Positions 59,874 through 64,000 of a stretch of DNA of 64,000 nt are shown piece by piece. Source of the DNA: Catenulispora sp. GP43 (GTDB taxonomy: Bacteria > Actinomycetota > Actinomycetes > Streptomycetales > Catenulisporaceae). The stretch lies in the NCBI RefSeq assembly GCF_041260665.1, contig NZ_JBGCCT010000014.1:186001-250000 (forward strand), read 5' to 3'. The position numbers and the translations under genes are program-made. Under the pieces are notes generated by a model. That model was given only the letters and a program-made list of their open reading frames with translations. It was not told where the DNA came from and did not search any database. Each line of letters opens with the position of its first letter. Within the stretch, counting starts at the first letter, position 1.

Positions 59874-60425
59874 ATGAATAGCAGCGTCTGGATCATCAAC
59901 CTCGCGGTGCTGATCGCGGTGCTGGAGGCCGACCTGGGCCACCGGCGCATCACCTGGTTCCGGATCGCCAGGCCCCTGGTGTTGTCCGCGGTGATCGTCC
60001 CCATCTACCTGAAGCACACCGTGACCAGCGGGCACGGCCTGGCGCTGGAAGTGGTCGGGGCGGTGGCCGGGGTGCTGTTCGGGGTGGCGGCGGCCTCGGT
60101 GATGAAGGTGCGGCGCGACGCCGCGACCGGGCGGCCGGTCTCCGACGCGGGGGCGCTCTACGCCGCGTTGTGGATCGTGATGATCGCGGCCCGGCTCTTC
60201 TTCGTCTACGGATCCAACCACATCTTCCAGAACTCGCTCGGCCACTGGATGATGACCGAGCGCATCACCAAGAACGCGTTGACGGACGCGTTGGTCTTCA
60301 TGGCCGTGACGATGACCCTGTCGCGCACGGCGGCCCTGGTCGGCAGGGCCGCGACGGCCAAGCCGGCGTCCGGGCTGGAGGTGGCCGAGGCGTCGGCCGC
60401 CGAGACGTCGGCCTTTGCCCGGTAG
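59874..60425 (+). CDS. five-helix membrane protein, paralogue of 48877
   Basis: The 183-residue protein has about five helices (SVWIINLAVLIAVLEADLG, ALEVVGAVAGVLFGVAAAS, LYAALWIVMIAARLFFVYG, ALTDALVFMAVTMTLSR). Architecture and spacing match the protein at 48877. A GGAG ribosome site lies 8 bases before the ATG, and a perfect inverted repeat lies about 90 bases upstream. Function unknown. Confidence 0.78.
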   Translation: MNSSVWIINLAVLIAVLEADLGHRRITWFRIARPLVLSAVIVPIYLKHTVTSGHGLALEVVGAVAGVLFGVAAASVMKVRRDAATGRPVSDAGALYAALWIVMIAARLFFVYGSNHIFQNSLGHWMMTERITKNALTDALVFMAVTMTLSRTAALVGRAATAKPASGLEVAEASAAETSAFAR

Positions 60426-60498
60426 CCGGTTCCCCCCCGCGCGCTACCTGGCCGACACACACCAGCTCGGCATCCCTGTGGCCGCCCCAGCCCAGGGA

Positions 60499-60540
60499 AG
60501 GCCCGCACCCCGCTGCTTCGGCAGCCCGGGGTGCGGGCCT
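60499..60540 (+). terminator. terminator with TTCG loop
   Basis: AGGCCCGCACCCC and GCTGC pair with their complements around a TTCG tetraloop, with a 2-base bulge on the right arm. It ends the membrane-protein transcript before the two-component genes. Confidence 0.8.
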
Positions 60541-60647
60541 GAACCATTTCGCCGAATCCGATACCGGTCGCTGTCAGCCCTCGTATAGACGCGGCGCTAG
60601 ATTTGTCAGGGAACGGCGACCGATCCACCAGGAAAGACAGGGTTCTC

Positions 60648-61823
60648 ATGTCGGACTCGGCACCCCGATCCAGCTGGTTCGCCTGGCCCATGCGGGTCGT
60701 GCGGGCCATCGGTCTGGTCCTGGTCACCTCGGTGAGCCTCACCGGGCATGCCGCCCCCGGCGCCCAGGGCCGCCGGCTGGTGGTGGCGATCGCGCTGACC
60801 GTGGCCACGGTGTGCTGGGCGGTGTGCATCTTCGCCGAGCGGCTCAGACCACGGGTCCTGACCCTCCTGCTCTGCGCGCTGGCGGCCAGCGGCGGGCTGC
60901 TGGCCTCGATCCAGCACCACGGGGTCAGCCTGGTGTACGGCGGTGTCGCGGCGTTCACCGCCGGGTACCTGCTGGAGCTGTCGGCGGCCCTGTTCGTCAC
61001 CGCGCTGGCCTGCTTCGGCGCGGCGTGCGCCGAGCTCGCGGTCGGCGGCATGTTCGCCAACCTGGCCGTCAGCCTGCTGCTGTACTGCTGGTTCTTCTTC
61101 GCCGGGATCGTGGTCGGCGACTATTCCACGCGCGCCCGGCATGCCGAGCAGATCCTGGAACACACGCAGAAGCTGCGCGCCGAGGAGGCCCGGGCCGCCG
61201 CGCTGGCCGAGCGGGCGCGGATCGCCCGGGAGATCCACGACGTGATAGCGCATTCGATGGCCGCGCTGTCCGTTCAACTGCAGGCTGCCTCAGCGTTGCT
61301 CAACGACGAGGAGCTTCCCGAGCACCCCGTCCTGGACACGGTCTCCGAGTGCGTTCGCCGTGCCAGCGGCCTGGCCCGCGAGGGATTGGCCGAGACCAAG
61401 CGCGCGATCCACGCTTTGCGGGAGGACGCGGTGCCGCTGTCCGCGCTGCTGTCCGCGCTGGCCGCGGACTACCAGGACGGCGACGGAGGCCCGGCGACCT
61501 TGGAGATCACTGGTAAAGTCAGGGCTCTGACCCCCCAAGCCAGTCTCGCGCTGTTGCGCACGGCCCAGGAAGGTGTGACCAACGTGCGCAAGCACGCGCC
61601 GGACGCGCCGGTGTCGATCACCCTGGAGTTCCAGGACGACCAGACCTGCCTGACCGTGGCCAACCCGGCCGATCCGGCCGCCGGCGCCCCGGCGCCGCTG
61701 GCCGACACCGGCGGCGGCTACGGCCTGATCGGGCTGCGCGAGCGGACCGAACTGGCCGGCGGGCAGCTCAGCGTCGGTCCGGTGGACGGCGGGTGGCGGT
61801 TGGCGGCGAGGATCCCGGCGTGA
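60648..61823 (+). CDS. sensor histidine kinase (NarX/DesK-type)
   Basis: The 391-residue protein has five or six membrane helices in the first 160 residues with short loops, so sensing is probably within the membrane. The cytoplasmic part has a HisKA_3 dimerisation domain with the phospho-acceptor His197 in AREIHDVIAHSM, and an HATPase_c domain with EGVTNVRKHAP (N box) and GYGLIGLRERTELAGG (G box). It overlaps the response regulator gene by four bases. Confidence 0.95.
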   Translation: MSDSAPRSSWFAWPMRVVRAIGLVLVTSVSLTGHAAPGAQGRRLVVAIALTVATVCWAVCIFAERLRPRVLTLLLCALAASGGLLASIQHHGVSLVYGGVAAFTAGYLLELSAALFVTALACFGAACAELAVGGMFANLAVSLLLYCWFFFAGIVVGDYSTRARHAEQILEHTQKLRAEEARAAALAERARIAREIHDVIAHSMAALSVQLQAASALLNDEELPEHPVLDTVSECVRRASGLAREGLAETKRAIHALREDAVPLSALLSALAADYQDGDGGPATLEITGKVRALTPQASLALLRTAQEGVTNVRKHAPDAPVSITLEFQDDQTCLTVANPADPAAGAPAPLADTGGGYGLIGLRERTELAGGQLSVGPVDGGWRLAARIPA

Positions 61824-62500
61824 CCGCCGAGAAGGCGGCCACCGCGGTCCGGCTGGTGATCGCCGACGACCAGACCGCGGTCCGGCAGGGTTTGGGCCTG
61901 CTGCTCGGGCTGCTGCCCGACATCGACGTGGTGGCGCAGGTCGGCGACGGCGACGCGGCGCTGGAGGCGGTGGCCCGGCACGCGCCGCAGGTGGTGCTGA
62001 TGGACCTGCACATGCCGCGCCGCGACGGGATCGAGGCGACCAAGGCGATCCGGCGGGACCACCCCGGCGTCCAGGTGGTCGTCCTGACCACCTTCGACGA
62101 CGACGTGTCGATCCTGCGCGCGCTGCAGGCCGGGGCGCTGGGCTTCCTGACCAAGGACGCCACCCAGGCCGAGATCGGCCGGGCGGTGGCCGCCGCGGCG
62201 GCCGGCCAGGCCATCCTGGACCCGGCCGTGCAGGCCCGGCTGCTGGCCGCGGCCGCCGGGACCGCCGGCACCCCGCAGCAGTCCCAGGATCCGGACTGCC
62301 TGACCGCGCGCGAGACCGACGTGCTGCGGCTCATGGCCCAGGGGCAGACGAACCGCGAGATCGCGCAGACCCTGTTCGTCACCGAGGCCACCGTGAAGAC
62401 CCATGTGAACCACATCTTCGCCAAGACCGGGAGCCGGGACCGGGCCGCGGCCGTGTACTACGCCTACGCGCAGGGGATCGCCGAACGGGGCGCCGGCTGA
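61820..62500 (+). CDS. NarL/LuxR-family response regulator
   Basis: The 226-residue protein has a receiver domain with acidic pocket IADDQ, phospho-acceptor Asp62 in VLMDLHMPR and Lys in LTKDA, and a LuxR HTH (LTARETDVLRLMAQGQTNREI, VTEATVKTHVNHI). Its GTG start overlaps the kinase stop, so the two proteins form one system. The regulon is unknown. Confidence 0.96.
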   Translation: MTAEKAATAVRLVIADDQTAVRQGLGLLLGLLPDIDVVAQVGDGDAALEAVARHAPQVVLMDLHMPRRDGIEATKAIRRDHPGVQVVVLTTFDDDVSILRALQAGALGFLTKDATQAEIGRAVAAAAAGQAILDPAVQARLLAAAAGTAGTPQQSQDPDCLTARETDVLRLMAQGQTNREIAQTLFVTEATVKTHVNHIFAKTGSRDRAAAVYYAYAQGIAERGAG

Positions 62501-62756
62501 CTCTGGCCGGGGCAGCCGTCCCGCGCTATCGTCGATGACGCATTGTGGAGCGGGCCGTCACGTCTTGTCACGGCCGACGTCGGCGCTGCTGCCGGAGTGC
62601 GCAGTGCCGAACCCCGCAGGTGATCTTCTGTTGGCATACGGGCAGTCACCCTGGAATTCTCTTCAGTGAATCAGGGCCTTGCTTCAAAGGGCGGCTCTGT
62701 ATCAAAGGCCTCATGGAGATACCCGATTCATGAGGCGGTTCCTGAGGGGGACTGTG

Positions 62757-62966
62757 ATGAAGATCAGCAAGAAATCCGCCATGCCCGCGCTCGGTGCGCT
62801 GTGCCTGAGCGTCGTGGTGTCGCTGAACCCGCACCTGGGTGGGACCCACCTTCCGTCGGAGGCCAGGACCGGGCAGCACGCCTCGGTGACGGCCGCCCCC
62901 GGAGACCCGGGCTGGGACGGCACGGCCGATCCCGGCGACGGAGACCCCGACCCCGGTTGGGACTGA
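62757..62966 (+). CDS. small exported peptide with Asp-Pro-Gly-Trp motifs
   Basis: The 69-residue protein has a lysine-rich start (MKISKKSAM), a hydrophobic segment (PALGALCLSVVVSL) and an acidic tail carrying DPGWDG and DPGWD repeats. ATG 62757 has GAGGGGG upstream; an in-frame ATG at 62730 is possible. It precedes a SARP gene by about 110 bases. The tail could be released as a peptide signal or act at the cell surface; no homologue is recognised from sequence alone. Confidence 0.6.
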   Translation: MKISKKSAMPALGALCLSVVVSLNPHLGGTHLPSEARTGQHASVTAAPGDPGWDGTADPGDGDPDPGWD

Positions 62967-63077
62967 ACAGCGGGTGAGCCGGTGTGTCGCGCAAACCTCG
63001 TATCCGCGGCACATCGGCATGCGGCCCGCGTCTGGCGGGCCTTCACGGGGTGGGGTTGCGAGGAGGGGATTCGTTTC

Positions 63078-63824
63078 ATGGAACTGCGTATTCTGGGGCC
63101 GATCGAGGCCTGGCACGGCGGCGAGGAGATCCGGCTCGACGGCACGAAGCAGCGGACGTTCTTGGCGTCCCTGATGCTCGGCGAGGGCCGCATCGTGCAC
63201 GACGTCCGACTCGCCGAACACCTGTGGGGGGCCAACCCGCCGTCCACGATGGACGCCCAGCTCTACACCTACGCCTCGCGGCTGCGCTCCTACCTCGGCG
63301 GGCACGCCCGCGTGGTACGCCGGTCCCCGGGGTACCTGCTGCACGCCGACGGCGCGTGGATCGATCTCGTGGAGTTCGAGCGGCTGCGCCGCCGCGCCGA
63401 CGCGGACTGGAACCTCGGGCGCCACGCCGAGGCCGCCGCGTCCTACCGCGAGGCCCTGGCGCTGTGGCGCGGACCGGCCCTGGCCGGCGGTGCCGACGCG
63501 CTGATCAGCGCCGAGGGCGTGGCCCTGGAGGAGACCCGGCTGGTGGTGCTGGCCCGGCGCCTGGAATGCGAACTGGAGCTGGGCCGCGCCGTCGAACTCC
63601 TGCCGGAGCTGCGCTCGCTGGTGGCCCGCCACCCCCTGCACGAGGGCTTCCGGGCCTCGCTGATCAACGCCCTGTACCAGGCCGACCGCCAGTCCGAGGC
63701 GCTGCTGGAGTACGACAAGGTGCGCCACATCCTGCAAGAGGAGCTCGGGGTGTACCCCGGGCCCGGGCTGAGCCGGCTCTTCCAACGGATCCTGGCCGGC
63801 GAACATCCCTCGATGGTCGCCTGA
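63078..63824 (+). CDS. SARP-family transcriptional activator
   Basis: The 248-residue protein has the SARP architecture: an OmpR-type winged helix at the N-terminus (MELRILGPIEAW, LDGTKQRTFLASLML, LWGANPPSTMDAQLYTYASRLR) and a BTAD domain (YREALALWRGPAL, RLECELELGRAVELLPELRSLV). Such short SARPs activate secondary-metabolite clusters. ATG 63078 has AGGAGGGG at 9 bases. It stops two bases before the next gene begins. Confidence 0.94.
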   Translation: MELRILGPIEAWHGGEEIRLDGTKQRTFLASLMLGEGRIVHDVRLAEHLWGANPPSTMDAQLYTYASRLRSYLGGHARVVRRSPGYLLHADGAWIDLVEFERLRRRADADWNLGRHAEAAASYREALALWRGPALAGGADALISAEGVALEETRLVVLARRLECELELGRAVELLPELRSLVARHPLHEGFRASLINALYQADRQSEALLEYDKVRHILQEELGVYPGPGLSRLFQRILAGEHPSMVA

Positions 63825-63825
63825 C

Positions 63826-64000
63826 GTGGGCCTGGCAGTGATGCTCGTCGACGATCACACGATCGTCCGCGAGGGGTTCCGGCACGTGCTGCAGGCGCAG
63901 GACGGCATCGACGTGGTGGCCGCGGCGGACCGTTCGGAGGGCACGCACCTGCTGGCGCGCCGCCACGAGCCGGACGTGATCCTGCTCGACACCCGCATGG
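63826..64000 (+). CDS. response regulator (partial, receiver domain start)
   Basis: Only the first 58 residues are present. They show a receiver domain: MLVDDHTIVREGFRHVL, and VILLDTRM where Asp would be the phospho-acceptor. GTG 63826 or ATG 63841 could be the start. It follows the SARP gene by one base, so the two are probably co-transcribed. The output domain lies outside the window. Confidence 0.85.
   Translation, partial: MGLAVMLVDDHTIVREGFRHVLQAQDGIDVVAAADRSEGTHLLARRHEPDVILLDTRM

Noticed and set aside
62560-62585. Hairpin GGCCGTCAC/GTCACGGCC after the response regulator
   Set aside because: Only the outer six bases pair well and no T run follows; too weak to call a terminator.

Overview
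The window is very G+C-rich, its codons mostly end in G or C, GTG starts are common, and genes are tightly packed with many ATGA overlaps. SARP, LuxR/LAL and NB-ARC regulators, a Ser/Thr kinase with an FHA-ABC transporter, a GlsB-like remnant and a second DnaN-like clamp all point to a filamentous actinomycete of the Streptomyces/Catenulispora type. The species cannot be named from the sequence. I saw no rRNA, tRNA, CRISPR array or insertion sequence.

Region by region. 1-3735: end of a Tat-exported metallo-beta-lactamase-fold protein, a small unknown protein, a DJ-1/PfpI protein and an HTH/NB-ARC/TPR regulator. 4149-9031: glutamate decarboxylase, two membrane proteins, a ClC chloride transporter and MsrA, which together look like an acid and oxidative stress set. 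9196-29109: a contractile injection system (CIS). The plus-strand operon encodes sheath, two tube proteins, a zinc-ribbon assembly protein, a DUF6760 mini-protein that appears to start at CTG, the DUF4157 core protein, another tube-like protein, a tube/LysM fusion, a VgrG-like spike, gp25, baseplate J, tail protein I, a zinc-ribbon membrane protein with a discoidin-like end, and a PAAR-like tip. A convergent minus-strand operon encodes a 1218-residue membrane Ig-repeat protein, two ferritin-like proteins and the DUF4255 (Pvc16-like) protein. 29389-32986: a LuxR regulator, a LAL-like regulator with a TTA codon, and a small protein resembling CdiA-type tRNase toxin domains.

33086-39435: small genes, then a signalling set of DUF6777 membrane protein, Ser/Thr kinase, unknown protein and FHA-ABC transporter. 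39529-46462: conserved hypothetical, deoC divergent from a GntR regulator with a visible operator, a frameshifted secreted-protein remnant, cupin, polytopic membrane protein, DnaN paralogue and an epoxide-hydrolase-like enzyme. 46810-49455: secreted S53-type protease with Ig repeats and a chitin-binding module, then a membrane protein whose paralogue lies at 59874. 49520-56185: a compact minus-strand set of P450, ATPase regulator, MFS exporter, carotenoid oxygenase and SnoaL-like protein. 56435-64000: membrane protein, a protein made of two LuxR-type HTH domains, LysE exporter, HEAT-repeat protein, the second paralogous membrane protein, a two-component system, a small exported peptide, a SARP regulator and the start of a response regulator.

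The main attraction is the CIS locus. Its DUF4255 gene is translationally grouped with ferritin-like and surface Ig-repeat proteins, several of its structural proteins carry low-complexity linkers made by tandem DNA repeats, and I could not find the usual AAA+ ATPase, tape-measure or fibre genes inside it.
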